The notes: a model not told the origin generated them from the letters alone. A stretch of DNA of 64,000 bases from Chara braunii (GCA_003427395.1 BFEA01000157.1:1655721-1719720), one strand, 5' to 3'; positions 32,281-45,690 are shown, counted from the stretch's first letter. Numbers and translations are program-made.

Positions 32281-34857
32281 TCTTATATAATCTAGGAATA
32301 AAGGGATAAAATCATTGAAAGTCTATGAACTATTGTTTGATAAGATTGACTTGGGGATGGTAAGAGTACTTATCTTTTATGGTTAAGCCTTGCACGTGAT
32401 TGAAGTGAGATTACTACTTGGTCTGAGTTTCAGTTTGACAGATAATTGTTTTAGATGCTTACCACGTACTAGAGCTATAGGAGTTAGTTTCAATTCCTGC
32501 ATTTTCTAAGCTAAGTTTTTTTTACTTAGGTCAATTTTCGCACCCTCTGGGATTTTTTGTTATACTTGGTTTTGTACAAATCTTGGTAAACTACTTTCTC
32601 TACGGGAAGCGCTGCTGAAATTTTTGCAAATGCAAGGAGTTAGTTATATTTTGACTTTTCAAAATGAAGTTTGTGTAAATTTTATAAATGACTTAGTAAA
32701 AATCTGGAAAGTCTCATTTTCTAAAGGGAGTGCTACCCAATTTTTTGCTAATTCAGAAATTTAGACAAAATTGAACTTTGAGAAGTCAAAGTTATTTTAG
32801 ATTATAAATTTAGCTTTGTATAAATCTAGGGATAACACTTGTCTAAAGGGAGTGCTGACGAAATTTTTACAAACCTAAGGAGTTAGTTAAATTTTATTTT
32901 AAGTTGAACTCAAGTTTTGATTCCGAATTCGTATCTGACTTAATATAAACCTGGAAAGTCTCATTTTCTAAGGAGAGTGCTGCCCAAGTTCTTACTAATT
33001 CTGAGAGTTTGACAAAATTTGACTTTTCAAAGTTAGATATTATTTCAATTTTCATATTTAAGCAAGTATAAATTCTGAAAAGGCACTTTTCCTACGGAAA
33101 ACGCTACTAGTTTTTTCTTAGTTTAGAGGAGATAGATTTTATTTTGACAGGTGGCGATACTTACAATCCACCCTGTATAGAGGAGATTATGCCAAAGATC
33201 TGCCTCTTCTTTGGACGCAGGTTTAAGGGTAGACTTAAATTTACTTAGCAGACAATATGGAGTAAGGATTTGCTATGAAGATTAATTTCTCATACGCTGA
33301 TGATTTAGCTTGAGCATTGACATGTATTATGATACAGACCTTCTTTGGATATCTAATTCAAGATTCGGACTAATTTCAGTTTGATCTTACAAGGATCATC
33401 TTCTGTTATCACTGATAACAGGTCGGTTGTCGATTCGTCGGTTTACGACTCAACTTCAATCTACGCTCGACTACACAACCTAAAGGCTTTAGCCCTGGTG
33501 GTTTTATTGTTTTATTAAGGTTTCATCCAGACTTTTATTGAATGGTCATTTAACAAAGGTACTGAGTATTTATTTTGAAAGGTTGGATAAAGGTTGGGGT
33601 TTGCATGGCTAAAGTAAGGGGTCTGAGTATAGAGAATGATTGAAGTTGACCTCATGTAGTGTGTGAATTTTTTGTCAATTCTTTGATGTGATTGCAGATA
33701 CGTTTTATGGTTTGGACTTTGGAATTGACGGTCTGCAATCATATACATATAAATGATTGAGAGAAGTCTCACTGTGATTGTGAGAAGTGATCGTCACATA
33801 TTTCATTCCCCTCTATAAATATATATATACGTACATACCTATGTTTGAGTGTTCACGCGGCCTGTGGTGCCCACGCTCAAGGTTTAAATAAAGTTGTGAC
33901 TGAGAGAAAAGACTCCCCTCTTTTCGCTGGTTTGCTTCTTAAAATTTTATAGTAGGACATTGGTTCTGCACCTGGATTCGAGGTCCTTGTTTAGGACACC
34001 CCAGTTCCTAGACTCCTCGTGGAAGGGATCACCCCCCACGCAGAGCCTATTTGCCCTGCCCACCGGGACATCAACCTAAGGGGCGATGGTGCCGAGGGGG
34101 CCGAATGACTGTTTTTTCAGCCGTGCAATATCGTGATGGGGTCGATCCTCATGATACTTCGAAATTGACAGTTGAGTGTCATAAGCGGTACTCGGATTCA
34201 CGTGGGACCGCTTGATTATGGGCATTACATAGTACGTCATCATTGTGACTGCTTGCGTAATTATGCATTGTTAGCCGATATGGGAAGATTTTGCGTCTCA
34301 CATGAGTCGCATATCCGATTTCCGCGTCTCAAGGGTATGGGATGGCTACAAAAAGAGACTAGGAGTGGTGTTGTGTTGTTTGTTTTGTCTCATTCCGTGT
34401 GTGTCAGTGTTGTGGTGTGACGCGTGGTATGTGGGATGGGTCCTCGTCGACCGACGACAAGTCGCGCTGGGGAGTTCAGCCCCCCCACTGCGTCGGTTCA
34501 CGTGCTGGTCCGATAGAGGTGTGGGACCGCGTGTAACCCCTATGCTACAGCGTACGAGAAACGCCCTTAGCAGGTCTACCTATGGAATTGCAACTGATTA
34601 ACTTTCGTACTGTGGACTGGTAGCTCGGTGGGGATACGCCCACCGAAGGGAGGTGACAACTCCCGTGCGGTGGAGGTAAGTTGTGCCTCACGTAGCCCCT
34701 ATCTTGTCGCAAGCGCTCGTGAATGGTATCGCTGGCGCACTCGATCGGAGCGGCTTGCAGAAGCTCCATGCGTATTCACGACGAGGTAGACTCAACTCCT
34801 GTGTGACGCGACCGGGAAGGCCCCGCCCTGCGCGGTACGGGACCGATGCGCTCGACA

Positions 34858-37800
34858 ACGTATCCCCACCGAGCTACCAATCCACAATACGAAGGCTAAT
34901 CAGTTGCAATCGCAGAGGTGGACCATCCGAGGGTATTTTCTCGTACGTTGTGGCATAGGGGGTACAAGTGGTTTTACGCCTCTATCGGATCCGCACGCGA
35001 ACTGACGCATTGGGGGAGCTGAAGTCCCGAGCGCGACTTATCGTCGGTAGACCAGGACACATCCCACTCACCATGCGTTACACCACTCTTAGAATCATAA
35101 ACTTAAAAACACACTCAAACGAAACAAAACGAGACACTCTTAGTCCTGTCAATATCTAACCCATAACCTTCTGACGTAAAAATCGGATAGGCGACGCCCA
35201 CGAGACTTAGTATAAACCCTCGTGGACGCAAGACCTTCTCATATTGACTAGCAATGCAAGCGTACGTAAGCAGTAGCAACGATGGAGTACTTTGTAGCAC
35301 CCATAATCACACGGTCCTCGATAGTCTCGCGGGTCTCGTTCGACACTCAAGTGTCGGCTCACACTCGCCTTAAGGGGTTAATCTATTGACGTTCGACAAC
35401 CGCCTAAGCGGTTGAGAACCACACCCTTTTGTGCACCCCGCGAAGAGTGGGTGGTACACAGGTTCATACCTGTGGTGACATTCGTGTCTCAAGCCTTTTG
35501 AGGCAAACTCCATCATCCAAGGTCTAGGGAGAAATCAAGGGGTTTGACTTTGACAGTTGCCACGGACTACAACGTCCAACTATAAAAACTCTTAAAAAAC
35601 AAATGTAAAAGGGGATTTTCTTTTCCTCTGAAGGCATACTTTGATTAACCGTTACGCACGGTCACAATAGGTCGCGGGAACACTCAAGGCATAAGTATGT
35701 ACATATATAAAAGGAGTATATAATATAGGACGATCACTTCTCACAATCAGAGAGAAGGTTAGCAATAGTCGTATTTTTCATCACCACTTAAGGACATCCT
35801 TCACTACGTCAGGATGAAGCCTGCCTAATTAGGTGGTTTTCAGGGTCTTCGGACCTTTCACCACTTCAGGACACCCTTCACCACTTTAGGATGCAGTCTG
35901 CCTAAACATGTGGTTTTCAGGGTCTTCGGACCTTTCACCACTTCAGGAGCATTCAGGTTCAAAAATCTTGAATGATCCTGAAGGGGTGAAAACTCTGAAG
36001 ACCCTGAAAACCACTTGTTTAGGCAAACTGCATCCTTAAGTGTGAAAGGTGGTTTTCATGGTCTTCGGACCTTTCACCACTTCAGGACCATTTAGGATTT
36101 TCAGACTGCCCAAACTCTCACTTGACCACTTCAGGATGCAACCTTCCTAAACAAGTGGTTTTCAGGGTCTTCAGACCTTTCACCACTACAGGACCATTCA
36201 TAATTTTCAGACTGCCTAAAACTCTCACTTCATAATTTTCATTCATGAATTTTCAGCTACCCGATAACTGCTTGTGCACAATCGCAATGAGATTCCTCTC
36301 AACCATATATATGTATGTGGTCGTCGACAGTCAAATTCGGAATCCGAGCCAGAAAACGTACATGCAATCACATTAAAGATTCACCAAAAAGTTTATGTAC
36401 TACATGGGGCCAACTTCAACTATTCTCTGTGCTCACACCCCTCGTTTAAGTCATACAAGCCCCAACCTTTATCCAACCTTCCATAAATAAAGCACTCGGT
36501 ATCTTTGTTAAATGACCATTCAATAAAGTCCGGGTGAAAACTCAACGAAACAATTCAAACCAAAAAGATTGAAGTCTTTAAGTTGAGTTAGTGAAAGTGA
36601 ATTGGAGTTGAATCGGAAACCGGCGAATCGACAACCGATCTGTTATCAGTGATAACAGAAGATGATCATCGTGGGATCAAGTTGAATCTAGTTCAATCCT
36701 AAATCGAAACGATCAAGAGGATTTGTAACACAAGATGGACAAATTTACTAAAACTAGACTATTAGTGTATGGGGAATGAATCTCCACAACACATTCTCAC
36801 TCAAGATTCTTCCACTAATTAAGTCTAAGTCTACCTCCTATCGAGTGCCCAAAGAAAGGTAGACCATTGACAACATTTCCCATATGTAGGGTGCATTGTC
36901 AGAATCGCCACCTGTCAAAATACAATCCGACTCCTTTAAACTAAAAAAAATTCGGTTGTGCTTTCCGTAGGAAAAATGTTTTCTCATAATTTATACTAAC
37001 TCAAATACGAAAACATAAATAATCCTTAACTCTATAAATTCAAATTTTGTCTAACTTCATAAATTAGTAAAATTTTTGGCATCATCTCCTTTAGAAAAGT
37101 AGGTTTCCCAGATTTATACTAAGTTAGATAAGAACTCTAAATAAATTTTGAGTTCCTTCCACGACAAAACTTAACTAACTCCTTATATTTGCAGAAATTT
37201 TGGCAATACTTCCCATAGAGAAAACAACTTTCCAAAATTTATACAAGCCTAAGTACAAAATCTGAAATAATATCGACTTTCCAAAGTCAAATTTTGTTTA
37301 ACTCCCTAAAATGGCCAAAATTTGGGCAACACTTCCCCTATAAAAGAAGGTATTCCAAATTTTTACTAATTGTTTTGTTTTCTATAAATCTCGGCAGCGT
37401 TTCTCGTAAGAGAAGTATCTTTTAAAGATTTATACAAAGCCAAGTATAACAAATGATCCAAAAAGATGTGAGAATTTACCTAAAAAAAATTAGCCTAAAA
37501 AATGCAAAAATTGAATTAATTCCTATAGTTCTAGCACGCGGCGAGCAACTAAAACAACTACCTGTCAAACTGAAAATTGACTAAGTAAGGATCTCACTTA
37601 GCCACATGCAAGTCCAAACCACAATGGTAAGTACTCTCACCATCCCAAAGTTAACCTTACCCACAATAGTTCATAGTCTTTCAATGATTTATCCCTTATA
37701 CCCAACTTACATAAGGCGTAAAGCTAAATCATCCAACCTTATGGAACAATTGTCTAGCTCAACCATAGAATGTATACAAACATAGCGCACCACAGTTTTT

Positions 37801-37930
37801 CCTTTCTTTAGGCATGTGATTAGGTCGTTAAACCTAGTCGCCCCGATGGTTAAGGACCTTGTAAATATTCACTAAATTTTTAAAAAAGATTCCGTGCGTA
37901 GGTAGCACTAACACTATGATAATCTCTCAT
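34858..37930 (-). mobile_element. LTR C, truncated third copy of the family
   Basis: From 34861 (TATCCCCACCGAGCTACC) the sequence is collinear with the A LTR from about 3387 in the A orientation. Shared landmarks are TATCAGTGATAACA (about 36645), repeated 'ggcag..cttccc.tag.gaaa' blocks, and a single recognisable hairpin AGCTA/TAGCT around ATCCAACCTTATGGAACA (about 37723-37761). It is interrupted by a foldback element at 35749-36276 and stops near 37930, where the satellite begins. B ends exactly where C begins, which suggests that B inserted into C. Confidence 0.7.
35749..36276. mobile_element. Foldback/MITE-like element, copy 2
   Basis: 528 bp beginning AGAGAGAAGGTTAGCAATAG and ending GATAACTGCTTGTG. 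It has a perfect 7-bp duplication CACAATC on each side (35742-35748 and 36277-36283). The uninterrupted host sequence, visible in the A LTR (about 4950-4960) and the B LTR (about 33770-33790), has this heptamer-like site once. Internal inverted arms are as in copy 1. Confidence 0.8.
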
Positions 37931-37949
37931 CCTCATACCTATACTGCTT

Positions 37950-40900
37950 TGGGAACTTAGTCGTTTGGGGGGTCCACCGCCACTCAACCTCCCCAGGGCT
38001 TCGCGGAAGATTACACTTATTTTTTTTTTTTTTTTTCTTTGGGAACTTAGTGGTTTTTAGGGTCCTCGTAAACTTAACCCTCCCTAGGGCTTCGTCGAAG
38101 ATCACACTTATTTTTCTTCTTTTTTTTCTTTGATAACTTAGTCGTTTTTGAGGGTCGACCGCCCTCTCAACCTCCCCAGGGCTTCACCGAAGATTACACT
38201 TTTTTTTCTTTTTTTTTTTTCTTTCGGAACTTAGTCGTTTTGGGGGATTAGTCGTTTTGGGGGGTTGACCGCCCGCCCAACCTCCCCAAGGTTTCGCCGA
38301 AGATTACACTTATTTTTCTTCTTTTTTTTATTTGGGAACTTAGTGGTTTTTAGGGTCCTCGTCCACTTCACCCTCCAAGGGTTTCACCGAAGATTAGAGT
38401 TATTTTTCTTCTTTTTTTTCTTTAAGAACTTAGTCGTTTTGGGGGGTCCACCACCCGCTCAACCTCCCCGGGCTTCGCCGAAGATTACACTTATTTTTCT
38501 TTTTTTTTTTCTTTGGGAACTTAGTAGTTTTCAGGGTTCGCGTCCACTTAACCCTCCCCAAGGCTTCGCCAAAGATTACACTTATTTTTCTTTTTTTGTT
38601 CCTTTGGGAACTTAGTCGTTTTGGGGAGTCGACCATCCGCTCAACCTCCCAAGGCTTCGCCGAAGATTACACTTATTTTTATTCTTTTTTTTCTTTCGGA
38701 ACTTAGTGGTTTTTAGGATCCTCGTCCACTTAACCCTCCCCAAGGCTTCGCCGAAGATCACACTTATTTTTCTTCTTTTTTTTCTTTGAGAACTTAGTCT
38801 TTTTTGTGGGTCCACCGCACGCTCAACCTACCCAAGGCTTTGCCAAAGATCACACTTATTTTTCTTCTTTTTTTTCTTTGGGAACTTAGTCGTTTTGGGG
38901 GGTCGACCACCCGCTCAACCTCCCCAGGGCTTCGTCGAAGATTACGCTTATTTTTCTTCTTTTTTTTCATTGGGAACTTGGTCGTTTTTGGGGTTCGACC
39001 GCCCGCTCCACCTCCCCACGGTTTCACCGAAGATCACACTGATTTTTCTTCTTTTTTTTCTTTGGGAACTTAGTAGTTTTAAGGATCCTCGTCCACTTAA
39101 CCCTCCCAGGGCTTCGCCGAAGATTACACTTATTTTTCTTTTTTTTTCCCTTTGGGAACTTAGTCGTCTTTGGAGGTCGGCCATCTGCTCAACCTCCCCA
39201 GGACTTCGCCGAAGATTACACTTATTTTTCTTCTTTTTTTTCCTTGAGAACTTAGTGGTTTTTAGGGTCCTTGTCCACTTCACCCTCCCAGGGCTTCACT
39301 GAAGATTACACTTATTTTTCTTCTTTTTTTTCTTTGGGAACTTGGTCGTTTTGGGGGGTCCTCCACCCGCTTAAACTCCCAGGGCTTCGCCGAAGATCAC
39401 AATTATTTTTTTTCTTTTTTTTTTTGTGGAACTTAGTGGTTGTTAGGGACTTCGGCCACTTAACCTTCCCGGGGCTTCGCCGAAGATGACACTTATTTTT
39501 CTTCTTTTTTTTCTTTGGGAACTTAGTCGTTTTTGTGGGTCGACCGCCCGCTCAACCTACCCAGGGCTTCGCCGAAGATCACACTTATTTTTCTTCCTTT
39601 TTTTCTTTGGGAACTTAGTCGTTTTGGGGGGTCGACCGCCCGCTCAACCTCCCCAGGGCTTCGTCGAAGATTACGCTTATTTTTTTTCTTTTTTTTCTTT
39701 GGGAACTTTGTCGTTTTGGGGGCTTGACCGCCCGCTCCACCTCCCCAGGGTTTCGCCGAAATTCACACTTATTTTTCTTCTCTTTTTTTGGGGGAAACTT
39801 AGTAGTTTTCAGGGTCCTCGTCCGCTTAACCCTCCCCAGGGCTTCGCCGAAGATTACACTTATTTTTTTATTTTTTTTCCTTTGGGAACTTAATCGTTTT
39901 GGGGGGTTGACCATCCGCTCAACCTCCGCAGGGTTTCGCTGAAGATTACACTTATTTTTCTTCTTTTTTTTTCTTAAGGAACTTAGTCGTTTTTGGGGGT
40001 CGACCGTCCGCTCAACCTCCCCAGGGCTTCGCCGAAGATTACACTTATTTTTCTTCTTTTTTTTCTTTGAGAACTTGGTCGTTTTTGGGGGTCGACCGCC
40101 CGCTCAACCTACTCAGGGCGTCGCCGAAGATTACACTTATTTTTCTTCTTTTTTTTCTTTGGGAACTTAGTGGTTTTTACGGGTCGACCGCCCGCTCAAC
40201 CTCTAGGGATTCGCCGAAGATTACACATATTTTTCTTCTTTTCTTTTTTTTTGGGAACTTAGTCGTTTTGGGGGGTCAACCGCCCCCTCAACTTGNNAGG
40301 GCTTCGCCGAAGATTACACTTTTTTTTTTTTTTTTTTTTTNTTNTTTGGGAACTTAGTGGCTTTTAGGATCCTCGTCCACTTAACCCTCCCCAGGGCTTC
40401 GCCGTGGCTTTTAGGGTCCTCGCCACTTAACCCTCCCAGGGCTTCGCCGAAGATTACACTTATTTTTCTTTTTTTTTCTTTTTTGGGAACTTAGTCGTTT
40501 TGGGGAGTCGACCGCCCGCTCAACCTTCCCAGGGATTCGCCGAAGATTACAATTATTTTTCTTATTTTTTTTTCCTTCGGGAATTGAGTGGTTTGTAGGG
40601 TCTTCGGACGCTTAACCTTCTCAGGGCTTCGCCGAAGATTACACTTATTTTTCTTCTTTTTTTTCTTTGGGAACTTAGTCGTTTTGGGGGGTCGACCGCC
40701 CGCTCAACCTACCCAGGGCTTCGCCGAAGATTAAACTTATTTTTCTTCTTTTTTTTCTTTGGGAACTTTGTCGTTTTGGGGGGTTGACCGCCCGCTCAAC
40801 CTCCCCAGGGGTTCGCCGAAGATTACGCTTATTTTTCTTTCTTTTTTGCTTTGGAAACTTTGTTGTTTTTTAGGGTCGACCGCCCGCTCCACCTCCCCAG

Positions 40901-41930
40901 GGTTTCGCTGAAGATCACACTTATTTTTCTTCTTTTTTTTCTTTGGGATCTTAGTCGTTTTTGGGGGGCCACCGCCCGCTAAACCTCCCAGGGCTTCGCC
41001 AAAGATAACACTTATTTTTCTTCTTTTTTTTCTTTTGGAACTCAGTCGGTTTGGGGGTCGACCGCCTGCTCAACCTCCCAAGGGCTTCGCCGAAGATTAC
41101 ACTTATTTTTCTTCTTTTCTTTCTTTGGAGACTTAGAGGTTTTTAGGGTCCTCGTCCACTTAACCCTCCTAAGGGCTTCGCCGAAGATTACACTTGTTTT
41201 TCTTCTTTTTTTTCTTTGGGAACTTAGTCTTTTTGGGGGGTCCATCGCCCGCTAAACCTCTCCAAGGCTTCGTCGAAGATGAAACTTATTTTTCTTCTTT
41301 TTTTTCTTTGGGAACTTAGTGGTTTTTAGGGGTCGACCGCCCGCTCAACCTCCTAAGGGCTTCGCCGAAGATGAAACTTATTTTTCTTCTTTTTTTTCTT
41401 GGGGAACTTAGTCGTTTTGGGGGGTCGACCGTCCGCTCAACCTCCCCAGGGCTTATCGAAGATTACACTTATTTTTCTTTTTTTTTTTCTTTGGGAACTT
41501 AGTCGTTTTCGGGGGTCGACCGCCCGCTCAACCTCCCGAGGGCTTCACAGAAGATTACACTTATTTTTCTTCTTTTTTTTCTTTGGGAACTTACTCGTTT
41601 TGGGGGGTCGACTGCCCGTTCAACCTCCCCAGGGCTTCGCCGAAAATTACACTTATTTTTCTTGTTTTTTTTGTTTGGGAACTTTGTCGTTTTTGGGGGT
41701 CGACCGCCCACTCAACTTCCCAGGGCGTCGCCGAAGATTACGAATATTTTTCTTCTTTTTTTTCTTTGGGAACCTAGTCGGTTTGGGGGGTCAACCGCCC
41801 ACTCAACCTCCCCGGACAAAAAATATGATGGTGTATCTTTCCATATGTCAGTGAAAGATTCTTCTTTGGGAACTTAGTCGTTTTTTGTGGGTCAACCACC
41901 TACTCATCCTCCTCAGGGCTTTGCCGAAAT
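37950..41930 (+). repeat. ~91-bp satellite array
   Basis: About 43 head-to-tail monomers, each with GGGAACTTAGTCGTTTTGGG, a variable middle, CAGGGCTTCGCCGAAGATTA and CACTTATTTTTCTTC plus a T-rich run. Two middle types are intermixed: GTCGACCGCCCGCTCAACCT and GGTCCTCGTCCACTTAACCC. CTTCG-C-CGAAG is a perfect short palindrome in each monomer. Long frames through the array (Phe-rich on plus, Lys-rich on minus) follow from the repeat period and are not genes. Ambiguous bases are at 40297-40298, 40341 and 40344. Confidence 0.92.
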
Positions 41931-43560
41931 GTTGAATATGTATATATGAAGAGATAGAGAGAGACAGGTAGAGAGTAAGAAATATAATTCTCAAAAGTGA
42001 AATTTACACTAACTCATTGGTTCATGTATGATGAAGCGGCAAACGACACGCTTGGGCCTCTGGCGAGAGTCTCCCCAACCATAATACACTCCCTCTAAGC
42101 TATGTGTATGGGACTCCAGAACGTGACGCTTCTTAGCAGCCTAACTGAGGATCGATCTGCTGTTGAAGTCCGACCTAGGCTGTGCGGATCAGTATCGAGC
42201 CGTAGCCACATGAACCACTTGATCTGGGAGTTAATGACCAGAATGCTAAGACAATAGGTCGATAGACAGATAGATACATATATAAAGAGAAAGAGCGAAA
42301 AAAAAAAAAAAAAAAAAAGATCATGCTTCCCTCCANAAAGAGAAAGAGCGAAAAAAAAAAAAAAAAAAAAAGATCATGCTTCCCTCCAGAAGGCTTCGCC
42401 GAAGAATACACTAATTTCACTTTTATTTGGTCTTTGGGTACTTAGTCGTTTTTTGGGTCCTCCTCTAACTAACCCCCACAAAGGCTTCGTCGTTAAAAAT
42501 ACTCTTCTGTCTTTTTTTTTTCTCTTTTTTTACTTAATCTGTTTTTAGGATGTTTCACTGATTAACCCTCCCCAACACTTCTCACCTTATTGTACGTTCT
42601 TAACTCATTCAAAAATAATAATAAATTAAAACAGGTGGGGGGGGGGGGGGTTCGCGCCACAAAGTTTTTCTAACACTTACCGCATGCACAACACAAGAAA
42701 TATGATGGTGTATCTTTCCATATGTCAGTGGAAGATTCTTCTTTGGAAACTTAGCCGTTTTTTGTGGGTCAACCACGTACTCACCCTCGTTAGGGTTTCG
42801 CTGAAATGTTCTATATGTATATATGAAGAGATAGAGAAACACAATTCTGAAACACGAAATTTACAGTAACTCATTAGTTCATGTCTGACGAAGCGGCTGA
42901 CGACACGCTTGGGCCTCTGGTGACAGTCTCCCCAACCACAGTGCACTCCCTCTAAGCTAGGTGTGTGAGACTCCAGAACGTGACGCTTCTGAGCGGCCTA
43001 ACTGAGAATCGATCTCCTGCCGCAGCCACATGAACCACCTCAGTTGGGTATGAATGACCAAAATGGTAAGACAATAGGTCGATAGCCAGATAGATATATA
43101 TAGAAAGAGAAAAAGGAAAAAAAAGAAAAAAAAAAAAAAAAGAGAAAAAGATCACGCTTCCTTCCAGAAGGCTTCGCCAAAGAATACACTAATTTCACTT
43201 TCCTTTGGTCTTTGGGTACTTAGTCATTTTTTTTGTCCTCCTCTAACTACCCTCTCAAAGGTTTCGCCGCAAAAAATATTTTTCTGTTTTTTTTTTTTTT
43301 TTTTTACTTGATCTGTTTTTAGGATGTTCCACTGACTAACCCCCCCAACACTCCCCACTTTATCCTATGTTCTCAACTCATTTAAAAATAATAATACGTT
43401 GAAACATTTGGGGGGGGGGTCGGTTCGCGCCACAAAGTTTCTCTAACACTTACTGTATACACAACAGTCAAAAAATATGACGGTGTACCTTTTCATATGT
43501 CAATGGAAGATTCATTCACATATTCCATATTTGGTGAGTAGAGGCGCGAGGCCCCGAGAA
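41817..43560. repeat. Tandem duplication of a ~0.8-kb unit
   Basis: Unit starts are at about 41817, 42697 and 43468 (a partial third), each marked by AAATATGAYGGTGTAYCTTT. Each full unit contains a degenerate satellite monomer, TATATGAAGAGATAGAGA, a moderately conserved 200-bp block around GACTCCAGAACGTGACGCTT, an A-run, another satellite-like block (GGCTTCGCCGAAGAATACAC) and a G-run. Within the first unit a poly-A segment is itself duplicated (about 42285-42390). No gene is seen. Confidence 0.75.
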
Positions 43561-43915
43561 TAGGGGTGGTTGTACATTTGTCATCGCCCCTCGCATTTGG
43601 CAAGGGCCTCGCTACACTACTTAGTACTCACTGATGTCTTTCCACCTCGTCATAATTTTTTTTATTTTTTTTTTCTAGATCTGATGATAGGAATTTGCCC
43701 ACCTCGTTGTCCCCCAACTAGACGTTGTGTCCAGCTTGTGAAACACTGTTCCAGCATGCTTGAAGGTGAGTTTTTCAGTCGGGAAAGGTATTGGCGGTTT
43801 AAATGACTTTTGTGAACTTAGTCTGATATCACCTAATGTGAAGAAAAAAAAACATTTTTTAAAAGCATTGAGAACTTGAAGGCTGCCCCTACCCTTCAAA
43901 CCATCCCCCAACAGG
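43561..43915. other. Unassigned interval
   Basis: Only T-rich and A-rich tracts (43655-43675 and 43842-43860) are seen. No gene or repeat is recognised. Confidence 0.4.
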
Positions 43916-44445
43916 TGGGAGGAAGTGTACAGGCAGCCCCTCTTCGGAAACAAGTGGATCACTGACGCCCAGGGCTGAGTAAGGTGCAACTCGGACCCCC
44001 CGTGGAAAGGTTGGGTGAAGCATGGGGCGTTACGGGTAGGGGACCTGTGGGATGAAGAGGCTAAGGATTGGACGAGCGCAGACAGAATGAGAGGATGGCT
44101 GCGATACTGCCACCACACACAAAAAATGCTTGAATAACTAATAGAAAGATTACCTCTGGCATGATACACCATTCTGAGGAAGGGCCCCCAACTGGAGGAA
44201 GGAGACTGGGTGGGCCTAAACTGCGAAAAGGACCGGATTGGTAGGATCCACCTAGTGGAAAAAGAAGACGTGTTGGTGGAGTATTACGCATAAGGAAGTG
44301 AGGACCTGCTAATTGGGAGCAGACAACCATTCCAGTGGAGGAAAAGAAGTGACGTGTACCGGATCAGAGTATTTCAGAGTACTCTGGAGAGCTGCCATGA
44401 CCAGGTAGCTTCTTCCGGTTTTCGGGCACAGGGGACTGTGGAGGG
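43916..44445 (+). pseudogene. Relic of a LINE ORF2 C-terminus
   Basis: One plus-strand frame from about 43916 gives YRQPLFGNKWITDAQG, stop, then PPWKGWVKHGALRVGDLWDE, which fits the region after the RT in plant and animal LINEs ('plf.n..i....G' followed by 'G...v.DL.d'). The frame continues as GDWVGLNCEKDRIGRIHLVE to about 44445 with stops at about 43977, 44136, 44163 and 44292. It would have been part of a target-primed reverse transcription protein. No endonuclease or RT core is visible upstream, so it is a short 3' remnant. Confidence 0.55.
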
Positions 44446-44447
44446 GA

Positions 44448-44464
44448 AGGTTGTGTGTGTGTGT

Positions 44465-44552
<88 letters not shown>
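44448..44552. repeat. (GT)n-(GA)n compound microsatellite
   Basis: GT tract from about 44448 to 44513 with one interruption, followed directly by a GA tract to about 44550. It follows the LINE relic. Confidence 0.92.
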
Positions 44553-44554
<2 letters not shown>

Positions 44555-44924
44555 AGAGACACATACCTCATGTGTATGCGACTTGGTCATGCACATTGGT
44601 CTTCTACTGGAGTGTTTCCTGGTTGCATGGTCATAAATGTAGGCTAGTATAGGTACTGAGTAGTAGTAGGCTGGACCCTGAGCGTCAATTAAGAAGAGCG
44701 ATATTGAATACATTGTTGATGGTGGCGAGTTGGGGCTGACATTGACATTTGGGTTCATTACATTGCTCTTATTTGGCTTGTATCTTGGTATATACTACTT
44801 TCTGCTTGGTACCCTACTATCTCATCTTCAATGTGATGTTGCAATTTCGTTTTCTGTCTATCTCTCTCGCTCATTTTCTTGCACGATTCAATATGACGCA
44901 AAATCGTTTTCCGTTCATTGGGAC

Positions 44925-45690
44925 ACTGGACCCGTTTTCCAGCAGGTGAGGCTCCCCACCAATACACAGGAGCGCTCCATCAGAGGCTGCTGCTGGGAGC
45001 CAGTGAAAGGTGTTCATATCACCCACAGCAGTAGACTCTGGTGGAGGTCAAAAAAAAATAAAAAAAAATTGTATTAATTTGTAATATTAATATAGGGGCA
45101 CTCCGGACCACTTGCCAAAAACCAACTTTGTCTTGAGCACCCATCACTATGAACCATACCGTGAATGTCGGTTACTGGATGGTATCGCCGCCCACACTCG
45201 CTAAGTACTCTTTTAAACCACCAGTACTTGGCCCAGCTATCGGCCGCGACGCTTCCACGTTAAACCACCAGTACATGCCAGCTATCGGCCACGGACCCCT
45301 TTCGGAGGCTGCCCGCCGCTCTAAATTTTCGGAGAGGCTCAAAACAGGTTCTCCAGTTGCCTGGAGCCATGTACTTGTGGTTTAACGAGCCGCGGCATTT
45401 GGGCTTCGGCCTACCGGACCACATTGGCTAGAGGCCGCAACCAAATCGAAAACCAAAAATCGTTGCGGCAGTTCGGTTAAACTTGGCGCACAGGGTCGAT
45501 GAAGGCTCGACATCGGTAGCTGTACCAAGTACTGGTGGCTTAAAAAGGGACATTGGACCGTTTTCCAGCAGGTCCAGCTCCCCACAAATAGACTCTGGAG
45601 CCATCTGAGGGGATTACCACAGGAGGGGGTGCTCTTAGCAGCTCCTGTGGTACCACCTGCGGATGATTAAAAAAAAAGAAAAATCATCCA
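44925..45690. repeat. Two SINE-like direct copies flanking a foldback unit
   Basis: Block 44925-45070 (CCGTTTTCCAGCAGGTGAGG, CTCCCCACC, ending in A-rich DNA) recurs at 45548-45680 (CCGTTTTCCAGCAGGTCCAG, CTCCCCACA, again A-rich). Between them are inverted arms 45209-45252 and 45505-45546 sharing TTAARCCACCAGTACTTGG. A second, inner pair lies at about 45258-45293 and 45368-45392. No coding sequence is convincing in 44560-45820. Confidence 0.5.

Larger units (their letters stand above)
30006..34857 (+). mobile_element. 3' LTR of element B, second part
   Basis: Resumes after element A and ends CCGATGCGCTCGACA at 34857, the exact inverse of the TGTCGAGCGCATCGG left terminus of A. Diverged but collinear matches to the reverse complement of the A LTR include 31150-31270 (bases 7230-7340), the hairpin array at about 31605-32280, 33400-33450 (TATCACTGATAACAGGTCGG) and 34440-34700. 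A (GA)n tract with an A-run lies at about 30150-30236. Short frames here show no domains. The two B parts together make an LTR of roughly 7.2 kb including the foldback insert. Confidence 0.75.

Noticed and set aside
38265-41877. Many 60-150-codon Phe- or Lys-rich frames across the satellite
   Set aside because: They follow the ~91-bp monomer period and repeat the same peptide. No start context or domain.
37950-41930. Regular repeats with variable middles, considered as a CRISPR-like array
   Set aside because: The 'spacers' are just two recurring monomer types, the context is eukaryotic and there are no cas genes.
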